From: Chrysochromulina tobinii
Lineage: Eukaryota > Haptophyta > Prymnesiales > Chrysochromulinaceae
Assembly: GCA_001275005.1 (NCBI GenBank)
Contig: JWZX01003100.1
Location: 1 to 58,520, forward strand
Length of the DNA stretch: 58,520 nucleotides
Reading direction: 5' to 3'
The notes under the pieces are model-generated. The model made no database searches. It was given only the letters and a program-made list of their open reading frames with translations, and was not told where the DNA came from. This document shows, in pieces, positions 9,401 to 17,344 of the stretch (positions within the stretch are counted from its first letter, which is position 1; each line of letters opens with the position of its first letter). A program made the position numbers and the translations under genes.

Positions 9401-10044
9401 GCTATGGCGACGGCCCCATCGCGTTGCATGCGGGCGATTTTCAACTTGCGCATCGCCGCGTACAAGGCGGTGGTTGCCTGGTAGGCTGCCTGGACCTTCT
9501 CGCGACGTGACGTCGCCATTTCGCCGTCGCGCCGGAGGACCTCGAGGCGGCGCTCCCGCGCACTCGTCTCATGAAGTGGTGTTAGCGGGTCCGATGTGGC
9601 ACATGCTGCCATAATTGCTGTCTCATCCTCCTCGTACGCTTCTTGCTGTTCTGCGAGGCCACAATCGCCCAGCAGGGTCGGTTGTGGCAAGAGAGCCGTA
9701 ATCACGAGATCTCCCACCGCTCCAGCGAGTGTTGCAAGTTTATCGACGAGTGGCTGTGGTGGTGGTACCGGGGTCACATTTGGCCCGATGCCACGGTCAG
9801 TATTGGCTCGGCGATGCCGCGGTGAAAGCTGCTCAAGGTGCATTGTCTCGGAAAGGCGTCCGAAGGGCTTCGGAAACTCTTCCATGTAAATGGGCATGGC
9901 GTCGGACTTGGATGCCTTTGCCGACCCCGGAAACATTGGTGTGCCCGGAGCGAAGGCGGATGTCGCCGGCGCGCAGCTGAGGATCACGGCGAGCAGTGGA
10001 AGGCACGGAAGGCGCCGAGAGCGCTTGATGGCGTTTCCCTCCAT
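6427..10044 (-). CDS. Plastid-targeted repetitive coiled-coil protein
   Basis: One uninterrupted frame of 1205 residues from the ATG at 10044. Residues 1-31 form a signal peptide (LPLLAVILSCAPATSA) followed by FAP, so the TSAFAP junction is the bipartite plastid-targeting signature of chromist algae. The body is alanine/glutamate-rich and predicted helical: a long coiled-coil region, four ELASRIEAVLA units (DNA about 8499-8690), and a run of about nine seven-residue AEMAPxV units encoded by a 21-bp tandem repeat (8090-8250). Two longer segments occur twice (ADGGMQVPPL; AAWLASHEPxMVVT). The last 200 residues are less repetitive (LYTPRVHELLRAVQRMRHEV, FAFVHKHMQALAATVTGAV) and may be the conserved functional domain. 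No known family is recognised; a structural or scaffold role in the plastid is an inference. It is divergent from the alpha-galactosidase gene 250 bp away. Confidence 0.75.
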   Translation of the reverse strand: MEGNAIKRSRRLPCLPLLAVILSCAPATSAFAPGTPMFPGSAKASKSDAMPIYMEEFPKPFGRLSETMHLEQLSPRHRRANTDRGIGPNVTPVPPPQPLVDKLATLAGAVGDLVITALLPQPTLLGDCGLAEQQEAYEEDETAIMAACATSDPLTPLHETSARERRLEVLRRDGEMATSRREKVQAAYQATTALYAAMRKLKIARMQRDGAVAIARRAKLQAAYEEFAAATIESISVPALPTQLTDSLARAQEHTAEELASTPAAWSPPAQPMSAPPPAATSAWVRLGAPQAPFRASRGAQQAPRHELPSGVTSADPAASADARARWLARLAEQEEAKASVIEAAKARAEEEEAARAHGIVVARAQAAKAAWLASHEPSMVVTPRAIQIAKEKAQAESTIAEEKAQAEVILHALQEAEVAIELAMEKARRLAEEEAELAARIEAAAAALIAEEDAAELASRIEAVLANEEEEEELASRIEAVLAEEEEEELASRIEAVLAKEEEEEELASRIEAVLADGGMQVPPLVDEAAAKAAWLASHEPPMVVTARTIEAHTEARAEKGIEGILSAVESTLSQLEVRGSSHTSAEAAARARGFAEMAAEMAPEAAEMAPEVAEMAPVVAEMAREVAEMAPVAAEMAPVVAEMAPEVAEMAADLCRELGLPQAGDAAELVSGVLGIEAAATNEATIRQCHVLVFGPTSINTPEMQQAAGGTQVEVAETAIEEVEKEPSDAKLATRLLEVLGEGGFDITPMDGTAAAPGAETVEQHSSADTDAVAPLVSSVCEELQLQEGPPSEAAVEAQAAADAQAAANAQAGFEETIATSNAMVFGAQAEAEVDEVELESRADGVSEAETAETELATEAEVVMFKAEAEARFNVERDAETEPQAPAAPSSEKEAYEMTTTASALNDGSAEDNEADAELVSRIEAVLADGGMQVPPLRKPMTVATPKLEPQAEADVDVKAGAVARSTSDVGEAAPVEAEEVLRSMVSAAERKEVDKLTAADPTKLYTPRVHELLRAVQRMRHEVKATRDGGEVGLMLRAIMLDVEELGAASSLERLRSDAQAMHLCSILRERPSLLLGPLLPQLERLDGALFAFVHKHMQALAATVTGAVHLVVHEEAPRGVLAQVEYAEYVDRARLNAAKAAGDATLWLRAAQAASDATLGGTERRWTAPVQVVSRTRGLHRLRSNRHSRVRLIMRWVAPDT
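8090..8250. repeat. In-frame 21-bp tandem repeat
   Basis: About eight copies of a 21-bp unit containing GCCATCTCGGCCACC encode MAPEVAE-type heptads on the minus strand. Most differences between units are single substitutions, consistent with slippage or unequal exchange within the coding frame. Confidence 0.85.
8499..8690. repeat. In-frame ~60-bp tandem repeat
   Basis: Four near-identical units with CAATGCGAGA.GCGAGCTCC encode acidic stretches plus ELASRIEAVLA. Unit lengths differ by multiples of three because the glutamate run varies, so the reading frame is kept. Confidence 0.85.
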
Positions 10045-10295
10045 GGCACAATCACCACGCGGTGCTCACCGGTTTGGGGCTTGCTGCTCTTGATGAATGA
10101 ACGCATTTTCCCCACAAAACTACAAGCAGTCTTGTTTGCGGTGGAGTCTGACATCGTTCGCCGACCTTTTGGAATCATAACCCACATACCTTCATGTAAG
10201 ACCTTTTCGGTGTGTAGGAAAAGAAATCCTATGCTCCGCGGCGATCCTGGCACGGCGACGCCGAGAGAGAGAGGCTCTTCTGCCTCCTTGGAATT

Positions 10296-11471
10296 ATGTT
10301 CCCTTTCATCTTACACGCTCTTGCGTACAATAATGGAATGGCACGAAAGCCGCCACTCGGATGGCAGACGTGGTGCAGTGCCGGCGTCTGTGGCACCGAC
10401 CATTGCTTCGACTACCAAATCAAGGACACAGCCAAAGCTATGGTGGACAACGGCATGCACGCTCTTGGCTACGAGTGGATCCTGCTTGATGACTGTTGGC
10501 ACCCATCGCGTGACGTGGACGGCAGGCTCGTGCCGCACAAGGAATTCTTCCCCGACGGCATGGTGCCTGTCATCGACTACGTGCACTCTCTCGGCCTCAA
10601 GTTCGGCCTCTACACATCAGTTGGAGACAAAACGTGTCACGGCGGCTGGAGCCCAGGTTCATACGGCTACTACGATCAGGACGCCCAGCTGTTCGCCTCT
10701 TGGGGTGTCGACTATGTCAAGATCGATTACTGCGGCGACCACGATAGTGCCGAGGGCCACGCCAACTTTTCTCGCGCGCTCAACCAGACTGGTCGTCCTA
10801 TTCTACTTGAGCTGTGCCGTGGGCCATACGCGAGCCAACCCGGGTGGGGCTACGCTCCTGCGATCGCCCAGGTCTGGCGCGCGACTGGTGACCACAAAGA
10901 TGCATTCGACAGTACTCTCGCGCAAGTGAAGGCGCTCAGCGATCACAGCGTAGCTGGAAGCTATTCGAAGCCTTATGGATGGGCGACGGGCGACATGCTC
11001 ATGACCGGCGGAGAGGGATGCAAACTCTATGACGCGCACACGCCGAAGCACTGCCCCAAGCAGAGCGACGCGGAATATCGAACCGAGTTCACTCTGTACT
11101 CGGTGCTCTCAGCACCCCTCATGATCGGCACCGACATTCGCCTGATGACGTCCATCATGAATGAGCTCATCCTCAACCAGGACGCTCTCCGCGTGAACCA
11201 GGACATCGACGCCCTGCCTGGCTCGCTCGTCAACATGTGCGGGCAGGATGCGTACGTACGAAAGCTCTCCGATGGCAAGGTGGCGATTGCCTTGCCCAAC
11301 CTCGGCACTGGCAATGCTACCATGGTCGCCTGTCTACCTGAGGTAGGTATCATGGGCCGAGCGTCCATTCGCGACGTCTGGGCGGTCAAAGATGAGGGCG
11401 TCTTCTCGGGCAACTACAGCGCCATCGTTCAGCCCCACGACACATTGTTCCTGCTGGTTACGCCGCAGTGA
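10296..11471 (+). CDS. Alpha-galactosidase, glycoside hydrolase family 27
   Basis: A 391-residue protein of normal length for the family. Diagnostic motifs are present in order: PPLGWQTW (19-26) after a short N-terminal hydrophobic stretch, WILLDDCW (61-68), GLYTSVGDKTC, YVKIDYCG with nucleophile Asp144, and WRATGD with acid/base Asp199. The C-terminal part has the expected beta-sandwich (GKVAIALPNLG). Paired cysteines (Cys67, Cys114, Cys146, Cys174) match secreted eukaryotic GH27 enzymes. The enzyme releases terminal alpha-galactose from oligosaccharides or glycolipids, probably in the vacuole or outside the cell; the leader MFPFILHALA is short but hydrophobic. No intron is evident. It shares a 250-bp divergent promoter region with the plastid-targeted gene. 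Confidence 0.95.
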   Translation: MFPFILHALAYNNGMARKPPLGWQTWCSAGVCGTDHCFDYQIKDTAKAMVDNGMHALGYEWILLDDCWHPSRDVDGRLVPHKEFFPDGMVPVIDYVHSLGLKFGLYTSVGDKTCHGGWSPGSYGYYDQDAQLFASWGVDYVKIDYCGDHDSAEGHANFSRALNQTGRPILLELCRGPYASQPGWGYAPAIAQVWRATGDHKDAFDSTLAQVKALSDHSVAGSYSKPYGWATGDMLMTGGEGCKLYDAHTPKHCPKQSDAEYRTEFTLYSVLSAPLMIGTDIRLMTSIMNELILNQDALRVNQDIDALPGSLVNMCGQDAYVRKLSDGKVAIALPNLGTGNATMVACLPEVGIMGRASIRDVWAVKDEGVFSGNYSAIVQPHDTLFLLVTPQ

Positions 11472-12436
11472 ATGCCACGGTTTCGTCCATTTCGGGTACG
11501 AGGTCAAACTCTTGAGCTTTGAGGGCGCTTCTGCCTGAGACGTCTTCGGTGACCCCTGGCTTGTCGCGGCCGCTGTGTGTCGCAACGCTACAGCTGTTTC
11601 GGGTATCGCTAACGTAGCCGGTGTGGAATCCCTGCACCGTATGTATATACGATACTCGTACTGACTATACTCGCGTAGCGCGCTCTATTCGTCGGCGAAT
11701 ACGAATTCGCGTCCGGTCGCGCCAACGCGCGCGCATGCCAGTTGCCACCGCAGCACCAGCACCGCGCACGAAATGACAAGTAATCGTCGAATCCGGTCCG
11801 GCCGGGCCGCGCCGTGCGACATTTTGGATCGTGCCCTGCATCGTCACCACACGGTATAGAGGACCGGGGGCGGGCGAGCGCCGCGGGTCGCGCACCGCGC
11901 CGGGCGACGAGCCACGAGCGGGCGTCCGAACCCCAACCCTAACGCCGCGAACCGGAGGACTAACGGACTAACGCGCTAACGCGTAACGGGCCGTAAAAAC
12001 GGGGGACCCGCGTCGACCGACGCCCCCGGCCCCCGCGCCGTACGCCGCGCTAACCCCGCGCCAGCCCAGGCGCATGAGCCCGAGCCACTAGCCACCTAGC
12101 CGCGGGGTTAGCCGTTACGCCCGTTAACGGTTAGCCGTTCCTTACGGGCCGTTGGTTAGCCGTTTTAAGGTTTTTCAAGGGTCATGCCCCATGCGGGACG
12201 AGGAACCCACGCCCCGATCGACGCGAGCACATGGTTTCGTCAACATCCACCGCGACGGTCGATCTCCTCGCTCTCGCGCGGAGACGACGTCGACTGTGCC
12301 CCGATTCAAGCCATGACTCACCCTGGTGCGGACCACCACGCCACACGGACGCTCACTGACGGGTCCCCTTACCCTATGACGCTATACACGCCCGGACGCC
12401 GTCGCCGAGCCCGACCTCGCGCTTACTCGACCGCCT
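11472..12436. other. Intergenic, TAACG/TTAGCCGTT-rich
   Basis: Between the convergent alpha-galactosidase and carboxylesterase genes. At 11930-12000 CTAACG/CGCTAACG words repeat, and at 12100-12175 TTAGCCGTT occurs three times with ACGGGCCGT between. No gene was recognised. The density of short direct repeats suggests a degenerate minisatellite. Confidence 0.55.
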
Positions 12437-14113
12437 CTAAGCATCGGCATCTACTTCGTCCCACACCTCGCAGTACTCGGGCCGACCGAGGGCAAACTCG
12501 GCTTGCATGCGCTGCGGCGCACCGGTCGGCTGCAGCAGCACATTACGGCCGCCGGCGCCAAAGCGCGGCCATTCGGCATCTGCCGCCTCCTGGACCTCGC
12601 CCCTCTCGATCCCCTCACGTACGCCTGGGTCGCCGGAGGCGGCAAAGGACGTCCACAACCGGCCCACCGCCCTGGCAAACGCGGCCTCTGTCGCGTTAAA
12701 GTGGCAGTCGAGGCATGAGCGATCGAAGCCTGACCAGCCTGGCACGGAGCAGTTGGTATACCCGATATTCATGAAGATGGGCTGCCCAAACACAAAGGAG
12801 ACTTCGTCCTGATGCACACTGCCCCAAGACGGGTCATGCCAGTTGGAGGCGGCTGTGCACACCCTGTTCGACTGGAAGAAGTAATTGTACCGGTAGAGGT
12901 GCACCTGGCCTTTGGTGGGCGGTGCGGCGGCAAACGCGGCGGCGGTGCGGCGCAGCCCGCAGAGCATCCTATCAGACGACCACCAGCCCATCAGGTCCAC
13001 GTGGTCGTCAGTGCGGTTATCGCGTGGCGGGTACAGCGCAAGCAGCGCTCTCGCGAGCGTGACGTTGCCTCGCGCGGCCGCGAGGAGCGCCGCCTCGTAC
13101 TCCGTGCGGCCGATGGGCCCGGTATTCATGATGAAAAGGTACGAGTCGTTCGTGTTCGCGCCGAGCGCGACGGCCAGGGGGTTGACTTGGCCCGCCTTCG
13201 CCAAAACGAGAGGGTCGTCCGGCAGCAGCGCGCCGTCTACCGTAGGCGACCACGAGGTGGCGGCATTGCATGCGTTGGGTGTGATGCACGTGACCCCCTG
13301 CGCGTACACGAGCTCGTCGCCTGTAGCTGCGACCAAGCACGCTCGCGTGCTCTTGAAGCCCTTTTGCGTGCAATTGAGCCGCTCGGCGAGCGTTTCCGTG
13401 ACGCCGAGGCTCTTGTCGAGCGGGCGAGCCCCCAGGTCCCCTGACTGGGAGATGACGCCCTCGAGGAGCCCGGACGAGCTGGGCAGCACGGTGTGCAGCA
13501 GCACGAGGCCGCCGCCGCTCGACTGGCCGAAGAGGGTCAGACGCTTCGGGTCGCCACCGAAGTCCGCCACGTGCTGTCGCAGGAAACGGAGCGCGGCCTG
13601 GATGTCTGTGAGTGCAAAATTGCCGGTGGGCTCGCCGGCCAGGGCCTGCTCCTTGAGCGCCACGAATCCGAAGGGGCCTACGCGGTAGTTGATCGAGCAG
13701 ATGACGGCGTGCTGGTCGGACGCCATGATGCTCGCATTGTACGGCTCTGCTTCACCGAAGTCGTTGGTGCCTCCTGGGACGAAGAGCAAAACGGGCAGGT
13801 TGGCGCCGGGTCCGACGCCTGCGGGACGCCAGATGTTGAGCACGTGGCACGAGTACTCGCTGCCATACGTTGTCACATTGGTAAGCGTCTGAAGGCACGC
13901 TGGGCCGAAGTAAGTCGCATCAAGGGGGTTCTGGTCGAAGCCCTTTGAGCGCGGCACGGCCGGCTCAAAGCGCTCGGCGGTGCCGTAGGGAATGCCGAGG
14001 AACTCTTGGAAGGTCGGGAACCCGTTGCCGCGCACGGTGCCCAGGGCCGTGCGTACGTCGACTTTCTGCGAGACCGTGGTCATGACCACCACGGTGCTGA
14101 TTGACCACAGCAT
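12437..14113 (-). CDS. Type-B carboxylesterase / cholinesterase-like lipase
   Basis: About 558 residues from the ATG at 14113; the open frame extends 8 codons further to a non-ATG codon. An N-terminal hydrophobic segment (MLWSISTVVVMTTV) suggests a signal peptide or anchor. Family landmarks are in order: TALGTVRGN, FLGIPYGT, the EYSCHVLNIWRP block, the oxyanion region PVLLFVPGG, then LTLFGQSSGGG with nucleophile Ser198 (GQSSG instead of the common GESAG), an acidic position in GANTNDS (Asp323, where Glu is usual) and the catalytic histidine in VHQDEVSFVFG (His434). Several cysteines and N-glycosylation sequons fit a secreted protein. It should hydrolyse carboxylic esters; the natural substrate is unknown. 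Length and order are complete, with no intron seen. Confidence 0.94.
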   Translation of the reverse strand: MLWSISTVVVMTTVSQKVDVRTALGTVRGNGFPTFQEFLGIPYGTAERFEPAVPRSKGFDQNPLDATYFGPACLQTLTNVTTYGSEYSCHVLNIWRPAGVGPGANLPVLLFVPGGTNDFGEAEPYNASIMASDQHAVICSINYRVGPFGFVALKEQALAGEPTGNFALTDIQAALRFLRQHVADFGGDPKRLTLFGQSSGGGLVLLHTVLPSSSGLLEGVISQSGDLGARPLDKSLGVTETLAERLNCTQKGFKSTRACLVAATGDELVYAQGVTCITPNACNAATSWSPTVDGALLPDDPLVLAKAGQVNPLAVALGANTNDSYLFIMNTGPIGRTEYEAALLAAARGNVTLARALLALYPPRDNRTDDHVDLMGWWSSDRMLCGLRRTAAAFAAAPPTKGQVHLYRYNYFFQSNRVCTAASNWHDPSWGSVHQDEVSFVFGQPIFMNIGYTNCSVPGWSGFDRSCLDCHFNATEAAFARAVGRLWTSFAASGDPGVREGIERGEVQEAADAEWPRFGAGGRNVLLQPTGAPQRMQAEFALGRPEYCEVWDEVDADA

Positions 14114-14600
14114 GACCAGCGTACACAGGGCGTTCACACAGGGCGTTCACACAGGAAACACGCCTAAAAATCACGCCTTGCTGAACATCCTGCCTGTGAA
14201 CACCGGAAAATGGCGCAAAGAGGCTGCGGCGGAAGGGCGGCCGCCACAGCCGAGGCGCCGGCGGCTCAGAAGGCAGTGGCCCTTGTTGCTGTGAGGTCGT
14301 GTTCTCCTACCCAAGCGCACGAGCCAGCGCATGAGCGGCACAGGTACTTCAATCGCCGACAGCAGATCGAGAGCAGGGTGCGAACGTGCGGTGCAGCTTG
14401 TCGAGGAGGAACGCGACGATGGATGCCGGCGAGTGGCGTGCCGGGCCGCGAGCGCTTTGGCGCGGCACCGGGCACATGTAGCTGCGTCACGGCGCGGAGC
14501 GCACACGCACTGCACAGTGGTCGGTGCCGACACGACATTTTTCGATTGTTTCCACGCGAAGTATTAAGTCAATCGCGTATAATGTAAACCCCTATAACCC
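14114..14600. other. Intergenic, no gene seen
   Basis: Between the carboxylesterase start and the stop of the MANF-C-like gene. A short duplication CAGGGCGTTCACACAGG lies at about 14126-14155. Arginine-rich open frames on both strands are not protein-like. Confidence 0.5.
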
Positions 14601-15008
14601 CTATCTGTTCACTAGTGGCAAATGCACGCTGTCGAGCAGCCTGTCAAGGTAGTGCTCACGCATTGTGCAGCCCTCGCACTTGACTCCACGGTCGCTCAAA
14701 CTCTTCTTGAGCGCCTTGGGCCCCATCTCAAGGCATGCTGCGTGGACGCGCGATATCCAGTGCCCTCGCGTCGCGCAGGTCTCGCAGCTTGCGCCGAGCC
14801 CGGTCACAATCTCCGTCAATGCTGACACCGGAAGCTCAGACAAACTCACCTTGCGCACATCCTCGGGCGGCACGAAGTCCACGTGTTGGTCCTCAGCCAC
14901 GCGTGGCCGGCTGGCGCCATTCGCAGATGTCTCCCACTTGATCTCGAGATTACCAAACTGAGCTCCCGCCGCGCAAAGCATGAAAGTGCAGCATGCGAGC
15001 CTCAACAT
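14601..15008 (-). CDS. Small secreted protein with two MANF-C/SAP-like CxxC repeats
   Basis: A 135-residue protein from the ATG at 15008. Residues 1-17 (MLRLACCTFMLCAAGAQ) form a clear signal peptide. Two similar helical repeats follow: one with LTEIVTGLGASCETCATRGHW and one with LKKSLSDRGVKCEGCTMREHY. Each has the pattern L-x-x-x-L-x-x-x-G-x-x-C-x-x-C followed by a charged helix, as in the C-terminal SAP-like domain of the ER neurotrophic factor family (MANF/CDNF). In that family the domain works in ER homeostasis; the saposin-like N-terminal half is absent here. The role in ER proteostasis is an inference. No ER-retention tail is present (it ends PLVNR), so secretion is possible. Confidence 0.7.
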   Translation of the reverse strand: MLRLACCTFMLCAAGAQFGNLEIKWETSANGASRPRVAEDQHVDFVPPEDVRKVSLSELPVSALTEIVTGLGASCETCATRGHWISRVHAACLEMGPKALKKSLSDRGVKCEGCTMREHYLDRLLDSVHLPLVNR

Positions 15009-15646
15009 TCGCAAGTTTAGTCAAGTTTAGTTCTCCATGTTTCATGATCAACTTCCAGTCCGTTACAAGTTACATTCAAGGGTCAGAATTGTAGCGGTCC
15101 CCCCCAGCGCTCAGCACACCAACTTCTCTAAGGACGGCCGCCGGTGCCGCCCGGGGGCAACACAAGTTTTGAGTATACTGCACTAGCCACTACAATTGTT
15201 CTCGCTCTTGAGGCCAAGTCGCAAGTGGCCAGCTCAATTATGCGAGTGACACACCACAGACGAGAGAGGTCCGAGCTCCGAGGTGCACTGCCACAGATCA
15301 GTCTCGCTCCCAGCGCGGCAGCAAGGGGAACGGGGCTTGTCCCTGGGCCTTGTCCATGCATGAACTAGCATGTGTCCCTGCCGCTCGCAGCCCGACGCGC
15401 ATGCGGCCATGCGGGGATGCCCGCCGCCCCGCGGCTCGCCCGCCAGCCGCCACCTGCGCCCTGCGCGGCGCGCGCGCGCGCGTGCGGGCCGCGCGGCGCG
15501 CGGCCAACTGCGCGGATACGATGCGGATCCCCGGGGAAATCGCCCCCAAACTCCGAAAAAGAATTACGGTACCGCGGTACCGTTGTATATTGCAGAAATT
15601 TGCAGTGATGTACAGACTAAGGCTCGCCCGCCCGGTGTCTCTAAGT
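15009..15646. other. Intergenic with a possible third R2 copy
   Basis: Between the decarboxylase stop and the MANF-C-like gene start. Contains an R2-like segment (15124-15182) and a GC-alternating run near 15470-15505. No gene was recognised. Confidence 0.5.
15124..15182 (+). repeat. Dispersed repeat R2, diverged copy
   Basis: TCTCTAAGGACGGC followed by GGCAACACAAGTTTTGAGTATA resembles TCTCAAAGGATGGC ... GGTCAACACAAGTACTGAGTACA at 48978-49025, with about the same spacing. It is weaker than the other two copies. Confidence 0.4.
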
Positions 15647-17344
15647 CTAACCCACGCCGGCATGATCGCCATCACCGCCCACCTTCGCCAACGCCCACAC
15701 ACTGTCCGACGCTGCGATCTTGCCACTCGAAACGTACGCCGAGTGGTTGACCTCGATGCTCTCTGGCTCGTAGAGGTAATTCACCATCATCGAGCATGAT
15801 TCGCGGACGCCACGGGCCGACGAGTTCGCGCCCCAGTGGATCGATACGAGCGTCGCTCCGTTGCGCAGGTGGAATGCTGCCACCGGATCGAGGGCGCGCT
15901 GGCGGTGCGTCGCCAGGCAGAGATAGCGAGCGCACAGGCAGAGCAGAGCACGGCGCACTGCCACCAGCGCCAACGATGCTGCGTCGCCCTCACAGTCCTC
16001 GTGTACAGGGCCCACTGCCTCAAAGGGGTCGCTCGATACCAGCCCGGCGGCACGAAGCGCCTCGAGCAGCGCGTTGAGGGCCACCGCCTCGTCCGCCGCC
16101 ACCTCGTCCGCGAGCGTCGATGCGCCGTCGTGGGTGCGCCTACCAGCCGCGCCGTCTTGGGCGGCCACGTGGCGCGCGAGCCGCGCCTCGAGCCAGCTGC
16201 GGAAACCGGGCACGGGCGAGAGCGTCACGAATGTGTCGAGTGCGGGCTCCGAGGCAGCGAGCGACGAGAGAACGTGCTTGATGAGAAGCCCACCGATTGG
16301 CACGCCTCGCAGCCCCATGTGAGGGGACGAGATGGTGTAGAAGCACGCGACACGAGGCGTTAAGCCCACCTGTGGGGAAGGGACACGGCGCCGTGGTGAG
16401 CACTTGCATGCTGGGCGTTCGTCGACACGAGGCGTTAAGCCCACCTCGGTCGCGCCGGCTTCGGCTGGTGAGCCTCGGGCGGTCCGTGGACTCAGCGGCA
16501 GTCCACGAGGCAAGACGTCGCGCAGGCGTGTGGGTACATGGGAGACGAGGGCCACCTGCACAAAGACCAGGGGCTCGCCAGGTAGCCGCGGGTGCAGGAA
16601 GGCAAACAGCCGCCGGTGCGGCCCGTCGAGGCGCGTGCGCAGGTCGTCCCAACCGGAAAACGGATGCACGCGCTCGTACGCCATGATCCTCTCGAGCAGG
16701 GCCGCGGGCGTATGTTCCCACGTGAGACGCTCGAGACGCAGCAAACCCATGTCGAACCATATGCTCAGCTGGCGACGTAGCGAAGCGTCCAGCTCGCGCC
16801 ACCGCTCGCGCTCGCCGTCTTCCTCCATGACTGGCACCGAAGCGGCGCCGCCGACTGAAGGCGGCGGCGCCGTTCCTGGCACAGCGGCCACTGCCACGTC
16901 GGCCGGGCTGCGATTTTCAGCCATCGCTGCGAGGAGATCGGCACGCAGCGAGACAAGGAAGCGCAGGCCGTCGGGCTGTTGCGCGAGCCTCTCGATGATG
17001 CGCTCGTGAGCTGGTAGCAGTGCCTCTCGCAGCTCCGACCGCGCCCTAAGAAGCGCCCCCGCCCCACGAGGCTGCTGCTCGTCAAAGCTTGCGAGCACCT
17101 GACAGCATCGACGGACCGCCTCCACGTCGGCGTCCTGACGAGAGAGGATGGAGAGAAACGCGAGGCGGCCTGGCTGCTTGAGTTCCTCGTAGGCCGATGT
17201 GAGCGACGCACACAAGCGCGCCGGCAAGACCTGATCGCCTCGTGGAGCGCGCGCAATTTCGTGCAGAAGGTCACGGAGCCGGCGTTCATCGCGCGGCGGC
17301 ATGCGCCCAGCGGCCCGGAGGAGGGAGCGCAGGCGCATCGCCAT
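15647..17344 (-). CDS. MLYCD: Malonyl-CoA decarboxylase
   Basis: About 540 residues after removal of one 75-nt intron (16444-16370), starting at the ATG at 17344 (17338 is an alternative). The helical N-terminal oligomerisation domain (LRDLLHEIARAPRG through FDEQQPRG) is followed by the acyltransferase-like catalytic domain: EPLVFVQVAL, ACFYTISSPHMGLRGVPIG, GGLLIKHV, TLSPVPGFRSWL containing the presumed catalytic serine, and DPVAAFHLRNGATL with the catalytic histidine, then SCSMMVNYLYEP. In human MCD the matching residues are Ser329 and His423. The enzyme turns malonyl-CoA into acetyl-CoA and controls fatty-acid oxidation or clears malonate. No C-terminal SKL is visible; compartment unknown. 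The intron is in frame, so unspliced RNA would encode 25 extra residues. A 42-bp tandem repeat lies just upstream. Confidence 0.93.
   Translation of the reverse strand: MAMRLRSLLRAAGRMPPRDERRLRDLLHEIARAPRGDQVLPARLCASLTSAYEELKQPGRLAFLSILSRQDADVEAVRRCCQVLASFDEQQPRGAGALLRARSELREALLPAHERIIERLAQQPDGLRFLVSLRADLLAAMAENRSPADVAVAAVPGTAPPPSVGGAASVPVMEEDGERERWRELDASLRRQLSIWFDMGLLRLERLTWEHTPAALLERIMAYERVHPFSGWDDLRTRLDGPHRRLFAFLHPRLPGEPLVFVQVALVSHVPTRLRDVLPRGLPLSPRTARGSPAEAGATEVGLTPRVDERPACKCSPRRRVPSPQVGLTPRVACFYTISSPHMGLRGVPIGGLLIKHVLSSLAASEPALDTFVTLSPVPGFRSWLEARLARHVAAQDGAAGRRTHDGASTLADEVAADEAVALNALLEALRAAGLVSSDPFEAVGPVHEDCEGDAASLALVAVRRALLCLCARYLCLATHRQRALDPVAAFHLRNGATLVSIHWGANSSARGVRESCSMMVNYLYEPESIEVNHSAYVSSGKIAASDSVWALAKVGGDGDHAGVG
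16370..16444 (-). other. 75-nt intron with identical junction sequences
   Basis: On the minus strand the intron runs from GTGGGC (16444) to CCCCACAG (16370), phase 0. The 24 bp spanning the donor (16446-16423, beginning AGGTGGGCTTAACGCC) are repeated exactly across the acceptor (16371-16348). Splicing between the two AG|GT sites rebuilds a single copy and gives the continuous family sequence ATE-VGLTPRV-ACFYTIS. Confidence 0.8.

Noticed and set aside
12184-12699. Plus-strand frame opposite the carboxylesterase 3' end
   Set aside because: Arginine-rich, no domain, and overlaps the conserved end of the esterase.
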